Notes: generated by a model not told the origin, from the letters alone. 64,000 nucleotides of DNA from Azotobacter paspali (GCF_042434745.1 NZ_JBHLSS010000100.1); one strand, 5' to 3'. Positions 34,883 through 44,579 are shown, counted from the first letter of the stretch. Made by a program: numbers and translations.

Positions 34883-35204
34883 GCAAGTCCGCTCCCTGTT
34901 GGGACCTCTGTCCGGCCTTGCCAGAAGAGCCCTTTCAATCCTTGGAGCCAGCCATTGCCCCTTCCCTCCAGGCGGCCAAACGGTCGGCGACAGACTCCAG
35001 CTTTCCCCGCCCCAGCACCTCGACCGAGTCCCTGACCGATCGTCCAGCCGGAGCGGTCGGTATTATGGCGGAAAGAACTGTTCATTTGCACAAATAAGCG
35101 GATATCCATCCGTGCAGATCGCCAAAGACAACTGTGAAACGATCACCGATACTTGACCGATAAGGAGTGTACCGGCTCCATAACAGCCATTGAGAGAGAC
35201 AAGC
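34883..35204. other. Divergent regulatory region between cdaR and the permease
   Basis: 322 bp without a gene. It must hold the promoters of both cdaR and the permease gene. The only compact palindrome seen is at 35084-35095. A TTGACC at 35153-35158 could be a -35 box for the permease, but no convincing -10 box follows at ideal spacing. Confidence 0.5.
35084..35095. promoter_or_regulatory. Candidate CdaR operator
   Basis: ATTTG-CA-CAAAT, a palindrome with perfect 5 bp arms, about 110 bp before the permease start. It lies in an A/T-rich patch of an otherwise GC-rich region and contains the TGTGCAAA word (minus strand) also found upstream of glycerate kinase. Confidence 0.35.
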
Positions 35205-36518
35205 ATGTCCATGTCGAATAGCACTGCCTGCCCTGCCGCTGGCAGTGACGAAAAGGAAAAGAATGCGCTGTACCGCAAGATCACCCTGCGGCTCATTCCA
35301 TTCATCTTCATTTGCTATCTGTTCAACTACATCGACCGCGTCAACGTCGGCTTCGCCAAGCTGCAGATGCTCGAAGCTCTGTCGTTCAGCGAGACCGTCT
35401 ACGGCCTGGGCGCCGGGATCTTCTTCATCGGCTACGTGCTCTGCGGCGTGCCCAGCAACCTGGCGCTGACCCGCTTCGGCCCGCGCCGCTGGATCGCCGT
35501 GATGATGATCGCCTGGGGCCTGTTCTCCACCGCTCTGCTGCTGGTCAAGAGCCCCGGCCAGTTCTATGCCCTGCGCCTGCTCACTGGCGCCGCAGAGGCC
35601 GGCTTCTTCCCGGGCATGGTGCTCTACCTGTCGCAGTGGTTTCCGGCCAGCCGTCGTGGCCGCATCATGGCCCTGTTCATGTCGGCGATCCCGGTCTCCG
35701 GGCTGCTCGGCGGGCCCTTCTCCGGCTGGATCCTTAACCATTTCGCGGCCGGCCAGGGCGGCCTCGCCGCCTGGCAGTGGATGTTCTTGATCCAGGGTCT
35801 GCCGACCGTGGCGCTCGGCGTGCTGGCGCTGTTCCTGCTCAGCGACGGCTTCGCCAAGGCCCGCTGGCTGAACGACACCGAACGCAGCCTGCTTGAAGCC
35901 GATCTGCGCGAAGAGGCGGCGAACAAGGCAGAGAAGGTCACCGACTCCTTCGCCGCGGTGTTCCGCAACCCCACCGTATGGGCCCTCGGCCTGGTCTATT
36001 TCTGCATTCAGAGCGGGGTCTACGCGATCAACTTCTGGCTGCCGTCGATCATCAAAAGCCTTGGCTTCACCGACGCCCTGGTGATCGGCTGGATCAGCGC
36101 CATTCCCTACCTGCTGGCGGGGCTGTTCATGCTGCTGACCGGCCGCTCGGCCGACCTGGGCAACGAACGCCGCTGGCACCTGGTGGTACCGATGTGGATG
36201 GGCGCCGCCGGCCTGCTGATCGCGGTGAACTTCGCTGACAATCCCATCTTCGCCATCCTCGGCCTGAGCATCGCGACCATGGGCGCACTCACTGGCCTGC
36301 CGATGTTCTGGCCGCTACCGACCGCCTTCCTCAGTGCCGGCGCCGCCGCCGGCGGCCTGGCCCTGATCAACTCGATGGGACAGATGGCCGGCTTCCTCAG
36401 TCCCTACCTAGTCGGCTGGATTAAGGACACGACAGGCTCCACCGACGCCGCCCTGTACCTGCTGGCCGGGGTGATCGTGTCCGGCAGCCTGCTCGCCTTG
36501 GCCATCAGCCGTCGCTGA
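35205..36518 (+). CDS. MFS transporter, anion:cation symporter family
   Basis: Permease of 437 aa with about 12 membrane helices, of the ACS family that includes GudP/GarP (glucarate, galactarate and glycerate) and tartrate carriers. The N-terminal signature YLFNYIDRVNVGFAK and LLTGAAEAGFFPGM between helices 2 and 4 are typical. The ATG at 35205 follows a GAGAGA stretch. Given the cdaR and glycerate kinase genes next door, uptake of D-glycerate or an aldarate is the likely role; the exact substrate cannot be read from sequence. Confidence 0.88.
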   Translation: MSMSNSTACPAAGSDEKEKNALYRKITLRLIPFIFICYLFNYIDRVNVGFAKLQMLEALSFSETVYGLGAGIFFIGYVLCGVPSNLALTRFGPRRWIAVMMIAWGLFSTALLLVKSPGQFYALRLLTGAAEAGFFPGMVLYLSQWFPASRRGRIMALFMSAIPVSGLLGGPFSGWILNHFAAGQGGLAAWQWMFLIQGLPTVALGVLALFLLSDGFAKARWLNDTERSLLEADLREEAANKAEKVTDSFAAVFRNPTVWALGLVYFCIQSGVYAINFWLPSIIKSLGFTDALVIGWISAIPYLLAGLFMLLTGRSADLGNERRWHLVVPMWMGAAGLLIAVNFADNPIFAILGLSIATMGALTGLPMFWPLPTAFLSAGAAAGGLALINSMGQMAGFLSPYLVGWIKDTTGSTDAALYLLAGVIVSGSLLALAISRR

Positions 36519-36568
36519 GCACCGCCTGGCGCCGCCGGCAAAGCGGTGCCAGGCAACGCCAAGCCCAC

Positions 36569-38278
36569 TCAGCGCGCTTCGATGTGCACCACCAGCAGTT
36601 GCACGCTCTCCCGCCCACGGTACTCGTTAACGTCCAGCCGATAGGCCAGTTCGGCCCAGCGCACCGTCGGATTCGGCCATAGCTCGCGATCGATATTGAA
36701 AGCGATGGCGTCGAGCTGCAGCGCACCGCACTCGCTGCGTACCACCAGCTTCAGGTGGCGCTCGCCAACCAGCCGCTGCTGGACGAGCTGGAAGACCCCG
36801 TGGAACAGCGGCTCCGGGAAGTGCTGCCCCCAAGGGCCGGCCTGGCCCAGGGCCCGGGCCAGGTCGATGTGGAACTCCTCGATGCCGAGCGGGCCGTCGG
36901 AGAGCAGTCGCCCATTCAGGTCGTCGGCGCGGAGCTGGCGGCGTACTTCGGCATCGAACGCCGCGGCGAAGGCGCCGAAGTTCTCCCGCGGCAGCGACAG
37001 CCCAGCGGCCATGGCGTGCCCACCGAACTTGCTGATCAGCCCCGGCTGCCGGGCCGCCACCGCATCCAGCGCATCGCGGATATGAAACCCCGGCACCGAA
37101 CGCGCCGAGCCCTTGAGCAGATCGTCGCCGGCGTCGGCGAAGGCGATGGCCGGGCGGTGGTAGCGCTCCTTAAGGCGCGAGGCGAGGATGCCGATCACCC
37201 CTTGGTGCCAATCCGGCTCGAACAGGCAGAGGCCGAAGGGCAGTTTCTCGACCGGCAGTTCCCTGAGCTGGGCCAGGGCTTCACGCTGCATGCCTTGCTC
37301 GATGGCCTTGCGGTCCTGGTTGAGCTGGTCGAGCTGCACCGCCATCTCGCGGGCCAGTTCCTCATCCTCGCAGAGCAGGCATTCGATACCGAGGGACATG
37401 TCGTCCAGCCGCCCGGCGGCGTTGAGCCGCGGCCCGAGGATGAAGCCGAGATCGGTGGAAGTGATCCGTCGCGGGTCGCGCCCGGCCACCCCGAGCAGCG
37501 CGCGCAACCCCGGTCGCGCCCGTCCGGCGCGGATGCGTGCCAACCCCTGGTGGACCAGGATGCGGTTGTTGGCGTCCAGCGGTACCACGTCGGCGACGCT
37601 GCCCAGGGCGACCAGATCGAGCAGTTCGGCCAAGTTCGGCTCGCTCCGCCCGGCGAACCAGCCCAGTTCGCGCAGACGGGCGCGCAGCGCCAGCAGCACG
37701 TAGAAGATCACCCCGACCCCGGCCAGGGCCTTGCTGGGGAAGTCGCAGCCCGGCTGGTTGGGATTGACGATAGCGTCCGCCACCGGCAGTTCGTGGCCCG
37801 GTAGGTGATGGTCGGTGACCAGCACCTGCAGGCCGGCGGCCTTGGCCGCGGCCACCCCGTCAAGGCTGGAAATGCCGTTGTCCACCGTCACCAGCAGCTC
37901 CGGCCGGCGCTCCAGGGCCACGGCGACGATCTCTGGAGTCAGACCGTAGCCGTATTCGAAGCGGTTCGGCACCAAATAGTCGACATGCACGGCGCCGAGC
38001 AGGCGCAGGCCGAGCACGCCGACCGTGCTGGCGGTAGCACCGTCGGCATCGAAGTCGCCGACGAAGAGGATGCGCCGACGCTCGCGCAGCGCCTCGACCA
38101 GAAGCGCCACCGCAGCCTCGATGCCCTTGAGCCGGCGGTAGGGCAACAGTTGCGCCAGCTTCTTGTCCAGTTCGGCGGCGGACTGCACGCCACGGGCGGC
38201 ATAGAGCCGGGTCAGAAGCGGCGGCAGATCGCCCAGGTCGGGCAAGGGCTCGGGCAGTGGACGGGATTCGATTCGCAT
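36569..38278 (-). CDS. recJ: Single-stranded-DNA-specific exonuclease RecJ
   Basis: 5'-3' ssDNA exonuclease for RecF-pathway recombination and mismatch/base-excision repair, 569 aa. DHH-superfamily motifs are intact: DFDADG at 75-80, VDNG at about 132, and DHH at 156-158 (VTDHHLPG). The DHHA1 motif GGHAMAAGLSL lies near residue 415, followed by the OB domain. The length is normal. It converges with the MFS gene across 50 bp. Confidence 0.96.
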   Translation of the reverse strand: MRIESRPLPEPLPDLGDLPPLLTRLYAARGVQSAAELDKKLAQLLPYRRLKGIEAAVALLVEALRERRRILFVGDFDADGATASTVGVLGLRLLGAVHVDYLVPNRFEYGYGLTPEIVAVALERRPELLVTVDNGISSLDGVAAAKAAGLQVLVTDHHLPGHELPVADAIVNPNQPGCDFPSKALAGVGVIFYVLLALRARLRELGWFAGRSEPNLAELLDLVALGSVADVVPLDANNRILVHQGLARIRAGRARPGLRALLGVAGRDPRRITSTDLGFILGPRLNAAGRLDDMSLGIECLLCEDEELAREMAVQLDQLNQDRKAIEQGMQREALAQLRELPVEKLPFGLCLFEPDWHQGVIGILASRLKERYHRPAIAFADAGDDLLKGSARSVPGFHIRDALDAVAARQPGLISKFGGHAMAAGLSLPRENFGAFAAAFDAEVRRQLRADDLNGRLLSDGPLGIEEFHIDLARALGQAGPWGQHFPEPLFHGVFQLVQQRLVGERHLKLVVRSECGALQLDAIAFNIDRELWPNPTVRWAELAYRLDVNEYRGRESVQLLVVHIEAR

Positions 38279-38357
38279 TGGATGGTAATTTTAGGGCGGC
38301 AGCCGCCGCCGGATTCGAAGACTGGCGGGACACTCCCGCCTTACGGGGAAACGTCGC

Positions 38358-38897
38358 TCAGCGCTCGCCGAGCAGCCACTCCAGGGGAATCTCGTGCTGA
38401 CCGCGCTCGTCGGTGACGAACAAGGCGCCGTCGCTGATCATCAGGCTCCAACTGAGCGAACGCGGCAGGTCGCGGGCCAGTTCTTCCAGGGCCTCCTGGC
38501 CCACAGCCGCCACGCTGAGATTCTTCAGGCCCTTCACCGCCTCCAGCACCTTGCCCTGCCAGACCCGCAGGCTGCCGTAGGCCAGCAGGCTGACCCGCTC
38601 GGCGCGGCGCGAGCACCAGGTCAGGCGTTCGGCGTCCGGCTGGCCGACTTCGATCCAGTGCAGGACGCGGTCGTCGAGACTTTTCAGCCACAACGCCGGT
38701 TCGTCGACGTCTGACAGGCCGCGGCCGAAAGCCAGTTGCTCGTCGTACCAAAGAGCATAGGCGATCAGCCGCACGGCCAGGCGCTCCTCGGTTTCCGAAG
38801 GATGCCGGGCGACGGTGAAGCGCAAGTTCTCGTAGACGCCGCGATCCAGGTCGGTGAGATTGAGTTCGACTTTGTAAGGCGTGGCTTGCAGGGCCAT
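38358..38897 (-). CDS. yaeQ: YaeQ family protein
   Basis: Protein of 179 aa with a PD-(D/E)XK-like fold by family assignment. Typical features are the start MALQATPYKVELNLTDLDRGVY, HPSETEERLAVRLIAYAL, and the C-terminal EIPLEWLLG. The E. coli protein was once thought to affect RfaH-dependent expression, but its role is unsettled. Starts and stops are unambiguous. It lies between recJ and a diguanylate cyclase, all leftward, with short gaps. Confidence 0.92.
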   Translation of the reverse strand: MALQATPYKVELNLTDLDRGVYENLRFTVARHPSETEERLAVRLIAYALWYDEQLAFGRGLSDVDEPALWLKSLDDRVLHWIEVGQPDAERLTWCSRRAERVSLLAYGSLRVWQGKVLEAVKGLKNLSVAAVGQEALEELARDLPRSLSWSLMISDGALFVTDERGQHEIPLEWLLGER

Positions 38898-38958
38898 GGG
38901 CAGGCATCCGGTCCGCTTCGAAAGGCGGCAAGTGTACCCCGAATCCGCGCTGCGGGCG

Positions 38959-40104
38959 TCAGTCGGCGGAACACTCGACCTGATCGCGACCGTTGGCCTT
39001 GGCCAGGTACAGCGCTTGATCGCTCAGCGCCAGCAGGCGCGACAGGTCGTACCCGGCCTGTTCGCTGGAGGCGACGCCGATGCTGACGCTGACGCGCACC
39101 CCTGGTTCCAGCGACAGTTCGCTACAGGCCTGGCGGATGCGCTCGGCCACCTGCAGCGATACCGTTCTGTCCGCCCCTGGCAGCAAACAGGCGAACTCCT
39201 CGCCGCCGATACGCCCGCAGATATCCTGCTGGCGGATCTTCAAGGCGAGCAGACGGCCGAAGGCGACCAGCGCTGCATCGCCCATAGCGTGCCCATGGGT
39301 ATCGTTCAGTCGCTTGAAATGATCGAGGTCGCAGAGCAGCAAGGCCACCGGCCGTCCCTCGGCGGCGCAGCGGGCCAACAGAACCTCGCCGCCGCTGGTG
39401 AAGGCCCGGCGGTTGCCGATGTCGGTAAGCGGATCGCGATAGGCGACCGCTCGGTAGCGCTGCTCGGCGCGCTCGCGGACCATGGCCAAGGTGGCGAAGG
39501 CGATGCCGTTGGCGAACAGGAAGGCCTCTAGCACCACCCAAGCCATAAAGTCGGCAACGCTTTCGCTCCAGCGCAGGCCAATGGAGGCGCCGTGATCGAA
39601 CAACAACCGCAGGCAGTAGAAAGTGCCGTGCAGGACCAGCATCCCCAGCGCCGGCGCGACGGAGACCGTCAGGGAGGCGCGGACACGCCAGAGCTCCCAG
39701 GCCCCCAGCGCGCTGTAGAGAATGACCAGCAGGTTGGCGATCGCCACCCGCAGCGGTAGCAAGGCCAGGAATGTCGGCCACAGGCAGAGTAGCCCCCAGA
39801 GCAACGCGCCGCCTATGATTCCCGGCCACCAAGCCGGTCGCCCGGCGAACACCCGCGAAGTCGTCCAGCCCAATCCGCCCGACAATTGCAGCAGCATGTT
39901 GCCGAGCACGATGGACAGGGTATCGATGCCGACGCCGCGCAGGCTGCTCAGCAGCATGCCGGCAGCAGCTACCAGCAGCGTGCTGGCCATGTAGCCGAGG
40001 GTCGACTCGCCTTCGCTGCGCCACCAAGCATGCAGCATCAGCAGGCCCAGCAGGATCAGGACGTAGACAACCGTCAGCAGCAGGGTGGGCAGATGCAAGG
40101 TCAT
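38959..40104 (-). CDS. Membrane diguanylate cyclase (GGDEF)
   Basis: Makes c-di-GMP from two GTP, 381 aa. About six to seven membrane helices fill residues 1-210, with no recognised periplasmic sensor domain, then comes a GGDEF domain with an intact GGEEF active site (300-304). The inhibitory RxxD I-site is present at 291-294, exactly five residues before it, so product feedback is expected. The ATG at 40104 was chosen because it opens the first membrane helix; the ribosome site is weak. Confidence 0.9.
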   Translation of the reverse strand: MTLHLPTLLLTVVYVLILLGLLMLHAWWRSEGESTLGYMASTLLVAAAGMLLSSLRGVGIDTLSIVLGNMLLQLSGGLGWTTSRVFAGRPAWWPGIIGGALLWGLLCLWPTFLALLPLRVAIANLLVILYSALGAWELWRVRASLTVSVAPALGMLVLHGTFYCLRLLFDHGASIGLRWSESVADFMAWVVLEAFLFANGIAFATLAMVRERAEQRYRAVAYRDPLTDIGNRRAFTSGGEVLLARCAAEGRPVALLLCDLDHFKRLNDTHGHAMGDAALVAFGRLLALKIRQQDICGRIGGEEFACLLPGADRTVSLQVAERIRQACSELSLEPGVRVSVSIGVASSEQAGYDLSRLLALSDQALYLAKANGRDQVECSAD

Positions 40105-40408
40105 GGACAGGCTGGGGCCGGGACCGGGAGGCGAGACTTTACGTGCGCCAATGGCATGGCACCAGCCCTCGGAAGCCATGCCCGAACCGTTCGGGCGCGG
40201 CGCCATGAGTCAGCGTCTTAGCAACCCGCAGGTTTCCTGACGTGCCTGGCCACACTTCCCTGTGCCGTGCTCTCCTCCTCCGGTCCGCCCATGCGCAACG
40301 TCCGTTGCCGGAGCGACCCACCACCCGGCATGGAAACGGAATGCGCCAGTATCCGGGCGCAAGCGAAAGGCCCGCAACGATCATCGCGCATCCGGTCGCC
40401 CATCGGAC
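40105..40408. other. Intergenic region, no gene seen
   Basis: 304 bp between two leftward genes (the DUF3509 gene ends at 40409, the cyclase starts at 40104). Small ORFs here have no family similarity. It includes a short GCAAC/GTTGC stem near 40295-40310. The cyclase promoter should lie here but no clear boxes were found. Confidence 0.4.
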
Positions 40409-40693
40409 TCAGAACACGTCGCTCTGCCGGGCGCATTGCCCCCGCTCCAGCGCCGCGATCACCTTGGGAGTGAGCCGTCCCTCGAGGATGCGCAGGTCGC
40501 GATGGATGCCGTCCACGACATCGATGAGCAACCATTTGTCCATCAACTGCACCGGACTCAACGGCCGCTCGATCAGGATTTTGCCAGCTCCGTTCTGCAA
40601 CGTCAGCAACCGACTGCCATCCGAACGAACTCCTCCTATATCGATCTTGTAAGGCGCCAGCGCCTCGACCAGCAACTCACGCGTGCTTTCCAT
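40409..40693 (-). CDS. DUF3509 family small protein
   Basis: Protein of 94 aa, start MESTRELLVEALAPYKIDIGG, with the family-like core RLLTLQNGAGKILIERPLSP and VVDGIHRDLRILEG. DUF3509 proteins are small, Pseudomonas-restricted and of unknown function. The ATG at 40693 is preceded by a TTGGAG ribosome site; an upstream in-frame ATG at 40708 is less likely. It stands alone between the thrC terminator and the cyclase. Confidence 0.75.
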   Translation of the reverse strand: MESTRELLVEALAPYKIDIGGVRSDGSRLLTLQNGAGKILIERPLSPVQLMDKWLLIDVVDGIHRDLRILEGRLTPKVIAALERGQCARQSDVF

Positions 40694-40854
40694 ATCCAGA
40701 CACTCCAAGTGATGAGAAGGCTGTTTGCAGCCCGCAAATGACTTGCCGGCACGCGGAAAGTTTCCGCAGGGCCCGTTTTCCAGGCAGCAAGACAGGCGCT
40801 CGCGGGAGACGGAGGAACCGCGAGCGGCCCGATCATGGAGGATATGAAGGAAAA

Positions 40855-40888
40855 GGAAAAAGCCGCCCTCCTGCTGGAAAACGGCTTT
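40855..40888 (-). terminator. Terminator of hom-thrC
   Basis: On the minus strand AAAGCCG (complement of 40882-40888) pairs with CGGCTTT (complement of 40859-40865) across a 16-base loop and runs into a T-rich tail. It lies 20 bases after the thrC stop. Confidence 0.7.
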
Positions 40889-40908
40889 AGGGTTCGAGCT
40901 GCGGCGCT

Positions 40909-42318
40909 CTACAGAGGCTTGCCGCGATTGCCGTGCTGGCTGACGAAGGCCTGCACCGCCTTCAAGTCGTTAGGCAGCACGGAGCAGCGCTCCTCGCGCT
41001 GGAACAGGTCGGCCAGGTGCGCCGGCAGTTGCGGAACGGCGGCGATGCCGGCCTTCTCCGCCGCCTCGGGGAACTTGACCGGGTGCGCGGTGCCCAGAAT
41101 GACCATCGGCAGGGCTGGGCTGCGCCGGCATTCGCGGGCAGCCCTGACGCCGATCGCGGTGTGCGGATCGAGCAGGTAGCCGGTTTCGCCGTGCACCCCG
41201 GCGATGGTCGCGCAGGTGGTTTCGTCGTCCACCGCCAGCGAGTCGAACAGACGACGCGCCTCGGTCCAGCGGTCGTCCTCGACCGACAGCTTGCCGGTGG
41301 CCTTGAAGGCTTCCATCAGCGCGGCGACGGCAGCGCCGTTGCGGCCGTGCAGGTCGAACAGCAGGCGCTCGAAGTTAGACGACACCATGATGTCCATGGA
41401 CGGCGACAGCGACGGGTGCAGGGTGTCCTTATCGTAACGGTTGCCGGACATGAAGCGGTGCAGGATGTCGTTGCGGTTGGTGGCGACGATCAGTTGGTTG
41501 ACCGGCAGGCCCATGTTGCGCGCCAGGTAGCCGGCGAAGATGTCGCCGAAGTTGCCGGTCGGCACCGAGAAGGCCAGCGAGCGATGCGGCGCGCCGAGCT
41601 GCAGGGCGGCATGGAAGTAGTAGACGATCTGGGCCATTATCCGCGCCCAATTGATCGAGTTGACCGCCACCAGCCGGGTACCCTTGAGGAAACCCTGGTC
41701 GGCGAAGCTGGCCTTGACCATCTCCTGGCAGTCGTCGAAATTGCCCTCGATGGCGATGTTGTGGATGTTGTCGCCGAGGATGGTGGTCATCTGCCGGCGC
41801 TGCACCTCGGACACGCGGTTGTGCGGGTGCATGATGAAGATATCGACGTTGTCGCAGGCCTTGCAGCCCTCGATGGCGGCCGAACCGGTGTCGCCCGAAG
41901 TGGCGCCCATGATCACCACGCGCTCGCCGCGCTTGGTCAGCACATGGTCGAGCAGACGGCCGAGCAGCTGCAGGGCAAAGTCCTTGAACGCCAGGGTCGG
42001 GCCCTGGAAGAGTTCGAGCACCCACTCGTTGGCGCCCAGTTGGGTCAGCGGCGCCACCGCCTTGTGGGCAAACACGCCGTAGGTCTCTTCCAGAATCCGC
42101 CTGAAGTCGGCGTCGGCGATGCAGCCGGCGACGAACGGGCGCATCACCCGAAAGGCCAGCTCGTGGTACGGCAGGCCGGCCCAGGAGGCGATCTCCTCGA
42201 GGGTGAAGCGCGGCAGGCTTTCCGGCACGTAGAGGCCGCCGTCGCTGGCCAGGCCGGCCAGCAGCACGTCTTCGAAATTCAGGGCCGGCGCCTGGCCACG
42301 GGTGCTGATGTAGCGCAT
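40909..42318 (-). CDS. thrC: Threonine synthase
   Basis: PLP enzyme that turns O-phosphohomoserine into threonine, 469 aa. PLP-binding Lys112 sits in TLAFKDFALQLL, and the phosphate-binding loop is MGATSGDTGSAAIEG. Start MRYISTRGQAPALNF is typical of the proteobacterial type. It follows hom by 83 bp on the same strand, and a terminator lies just past its stop. Confidence 0.96.
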   Translation of the reverse strand: MRYISTRGQAPALNFEDVLLAGLASDGGLYVPESLPRFTLEEIASWAGLPYHELAFRVMRPFVAGCIADADFRRILEETYGVFAHKAVAPLTQLGANEWVLELFQGPTLAFKDFALQLLGRLLDHVLTKRGERVVIMGATSGDTGSAAIEGCKACDNVDIFIMHPHNRVSEVQRRQMTTILGDNIHNIAIEGNFDDCQEMVKASFADQGFLKGTRLVAVNSINWARIMAQIVYYFHAALQLGAPHRSLAFSVPTGNFGDIFAGYLARNMGLPVNQLIVATNRNDILHRFMSGNRYDKDTLHPSLSPSMDIMVSSNFERLLFDLHGRNGAAVAALMEAFKATGKLSVEDDRWTEARRLFDSLAVDDETTCATIAGVHGETGYLLDPHTAIGVRAARECRRSPALPMVILGTAHPVKFPEAAEKAGIAAVPQLPAHLADLFQREERCSVLPNDLKAVQAFVSQHGNRGKPL

Positions 42319-42401
42319 GTGTGCAAACCTTAGGTTCGGGCCGCGGCCCCGGGCCGCAGCGGGGCTCGACTGGCGGCGGACGGCGGGCGGCTTGTAGCGG
42401 A

Positions 42402-43706
42402 TTAGTTGAGCTGTTCGACGCGGATGCGGACGACCTTGCCGACCACGCCCTCGAGTGCCTCCATGGCGGCGATGGCTTCGTCGATACAGCGCTCCCGGAC
42501 TCGGTGGGTGACCAGGATCATGGGAACCAGGCCGTCGTGCTCCTCGGCCTCCTTCTGCATGATCGACTCGATATTGATGCCACGCTCGGAAAGGATGGCC
42601 GCTACCTGGGCCAGCACGCCCGGATGGTCCTTGGCCTGGATGCGCAGGTAGTAGGCGCTCTCGCAGGACGAAATCGGCAGGATCGGGTGGGCGGACAGCG
42701 CATCGGGCTGGAAGGCCAGGTGCGGCACGCGGTTCTCCGGGTCGGAAGTCATGGCACGGACCACGTCCACCAGGTCGGCCACCACCGCCGAGGCGGTCGG
42801 CTCCATGCCGGCGCCAGCGCCGCAGAACAGGGTCGAGCCCACGGCATCGCCGTTGACCATCACCGCGTTCATCACACCGTTGACATTGGCGATCAGGCGG
42901 TCAGCCGGGATCAGCGTCGGGTGCACGCGCAGCTCGAAGCCCTCGGCGGTGCGCCGTGCGATGCCCAGGTGCTTGATGCGGTAACCCAGCGCCTCGGCGT
43001 AACCGACGTCGGCGCTGATGAGCCTGGAAATGCCTTCGGTGTAGGCCTTGTCGAATTGCAGCGGAATGCCAAAGGCGATGGAAGCGAGGATGGTCAGCTT
43101 GTGGGCGGCATCGATGCCCTCCACGTCGAAGGTCGGATCGGCCTCGGCGTAGCCCAGCGCCTGAGCCTCCTTGAGCACGTCGGCGAAGGCCCGGCCCTTC
43201 TCGCGCATTTCGCTGAGGATGAAGTTGCCGGTACCGTTGATGATGCCGGCCACCCAGTTGATGCGGTTGCCGGCCAGACCCTCGCGGATCGCCTTGATCA
43301 CCGGGATGCCGCCGGCCACCGCTGCCTCGAAGGCGACGATCACGCCCTTCTCGCGGGCCTTGGCGAAGAGTTCGTCGCCATGCACGGCGATCAGCGCCTT
43401 GTTCGCGGTGACCACGTGCTTGCCGTTGTCGATGGCCTTGAGCACCAATTCGCGGGCCAGGCTGCAACCGCCGATCAACTCGACGACGACCTCGATCTCC
43501 GGATTGTCGACCAGTTCGAAGACATCGGCGGCGATGGGGGCGCCGGCAATATCGCATTTCGGGTTGGAGCTGCGCATGGCGATCTGGGCGATCTCGATGT
43601 CACGCCCGGCGCGGCGGGCGATCTCCTCGGCATTGCGCTTGAGCACATTGAAGGTGCCGCCGCCGACGGTACCCAGTCCACATATGCCTACTTTGACCGG
43701 TTTCAC
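42402..43706 (-). CDS. hom: Homoserine dehydrogenase
   Basis: NAD(P)H-dependent reduction of aspartate semialdehyde to homoserine, 434 aa. The Rossmann motif GLGTVGGG is at residues 10-17, the catalytic domain has VAGIINGTGNFILSEM, and an ACT domain (about residues 350-430, LRIQAKDHPGVLAQVAAIL) provides threonine feedback. The start codon is GTG behind a GGGGGAG ribosome site. A strong sigma70-like promoter lies 69 bases upstream. Confidence 0.96.
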   Translation of the reverse strand: MKPVKVGICGLGTVGGGTFNVLKRNAEEIARRAGRDIEIAQIAMRSSNPKCDIAGAPIAADVFELVDNPEIEVVVELIGGCSLARELVLKAIDNGKHVVTANKALIAVHGDELFAKAREKGVIVAFEAAVAGGIPVIKAIREGLAGNRINWVAGIINGTGNFILSEMREKGRAFADVLKEAQALGYAEADPTFDVEGIDAAHKLTILASIAFGIPLQFDKAYTEGISRLISADVGYAEALGYRIKHLGIARRTAEGFELRVHPTLIPADRLIANVNGVMNAVMVNGDAVGSTLFCGAGAGMEPTASAVVADLVDVVRAMTSDPENRVPHLAFQPDALSAHPILPISSCESAYYLRIQAKDHPGVLAQVAAILSERGINIESIMQKEAEEHDGLVPMILVTHRVRERCIDEAIAAMEALEGVVGKVVRIRVEQLN

Positions 43707-43774
43707 GCTGAAACTCCCCCATCTTCACCGCAGAGAGCGGCCGGATATGCCCCGACCGCAGAGAAAAGAGCCGC

Positions 43775-43803
43775 ACATTACGAAGCACTCGGCCTTTAGT
43801 CAA
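43775..43803 (-). promoter_or_regulatory. Sigma70-like promoter of hom-thrC
   Basis: On the minus strand TTGACT (complement of 43798-43803), 17 bases, then TAATGT (complement of 43775-43780). Close to consensus with ideal spacing, and about 70 bases before the hom GTG. Confidence 0.65.
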
Positions 43804-43844
43804 TTAGCGTGCCGCCCGCGAACGCCGAAGGCGCGGCGCCCCGC

Positions 43845-44579
43845 TCAGTCGGTCGACTGGGCTGTCAGGGCCTGCTTGGCCAACTGCGCCGCCGGCTGGT
43901 AACCGGGGATCATCTGTCCATTGGCCAGCACCACGGCGGGAGTGCCCTGCACGCCGATCATCTGACCCAGCTCGAATTGCTTGGCGACCGGGTTTTCGCA
44001 GGTGGCCGCCGGCACTTTCTCCCGCGCCTTGGCCTTGTTCATCGCCGCCTGGCGGTCCTTGGCACACCAGACACTCACCAGATCCCCGTAGCCGTGGGAA
44101 CCGATGCCCTGGCGCGGAAAAGCCACGTAGCGCACCTCGACACCGAGCCGGTTCAGCTCGGGCACCTCGCTGTGCAGCTTCTGACAGTAGCCGCAATCGG
44201 TGTCGGTGAAGACGGTGATGTGGGTCTTCGGTTCCTTGGGCGCGAAGATCACCATCTCGCCGGCCGGTATACCGTTGATGGCCTTCGCCACGGCTAGGCT
44301 TTCCGCCCTCTCGGTGAGGTTGAGCGGCTTGCCGTCCTTGAGCTGATACAGATAGCCCTGCATGACGAATTGGCCATCGGCACTGGCATAGAGCATTCGC
44401 CCCCCTTTCAACTGGACCTGGTAGAGCCCCGTCATCGGGCTTTCAGCGATGGACTCGATCAGCAGCCCCGGCTGCATCTGTTGCAGGGCCTTGCGAATGG
44501 CCTGGCCGGGATCGGCCGCCAGGGCCAGAGTGCTTGCCAAACCGAGCGCCACGGCAGCGAAAAGGGGGGAAACGCGCAT
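43845..44579 (-). CDS. dsbC: Thiol:disulfide interchange protein DsbC
   Basis: Periplasmic disulfide isomerase, 244 aa. A signal peptide (MRVSPLFAAVALGLASTLALA) precedes the dimerisation domain (about 25-80) and the thioredoxin domain with active site C129-G-Y-C132. A second cysteine pair (VWCAKD and AATCENP) is the structural disulfide. The ATG at 44579 fits the signal peptide. It lies in the xerD-dsbC-hom-thrC order that I recall as conserved in Pseudomonas. Confidence 0.95.
   Translation of the reverse strand: MRVSPLFAAVALGLASTLALAADPGQAIRKALQQMQPGLLIESIAESPMTGLYQVQLKGGRMLYASADGQFVMQGYLYQLKDGKPLNLTERAESLAVAKAINGIPAGEMVIFAPKEPKTHITVFTDTDCGYCQKLHSEVPELNRLGVEVRYVAFPRQGIGSHGYGDLVSVWCAKDRQAAMNKAKAREKVPAATCENPVAKQFELGQMIGVQGTPAVVLANGQMIPGYQPAAQLAKQALTAQSTD

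Noticed and set aside
36519..36568. A CACCGC/GCGGTG stem between the MFS gene and recJ as a terminator
   Set aside because: The stem is only 6 bp with a 17-base loop and no T-run; too weak to list.
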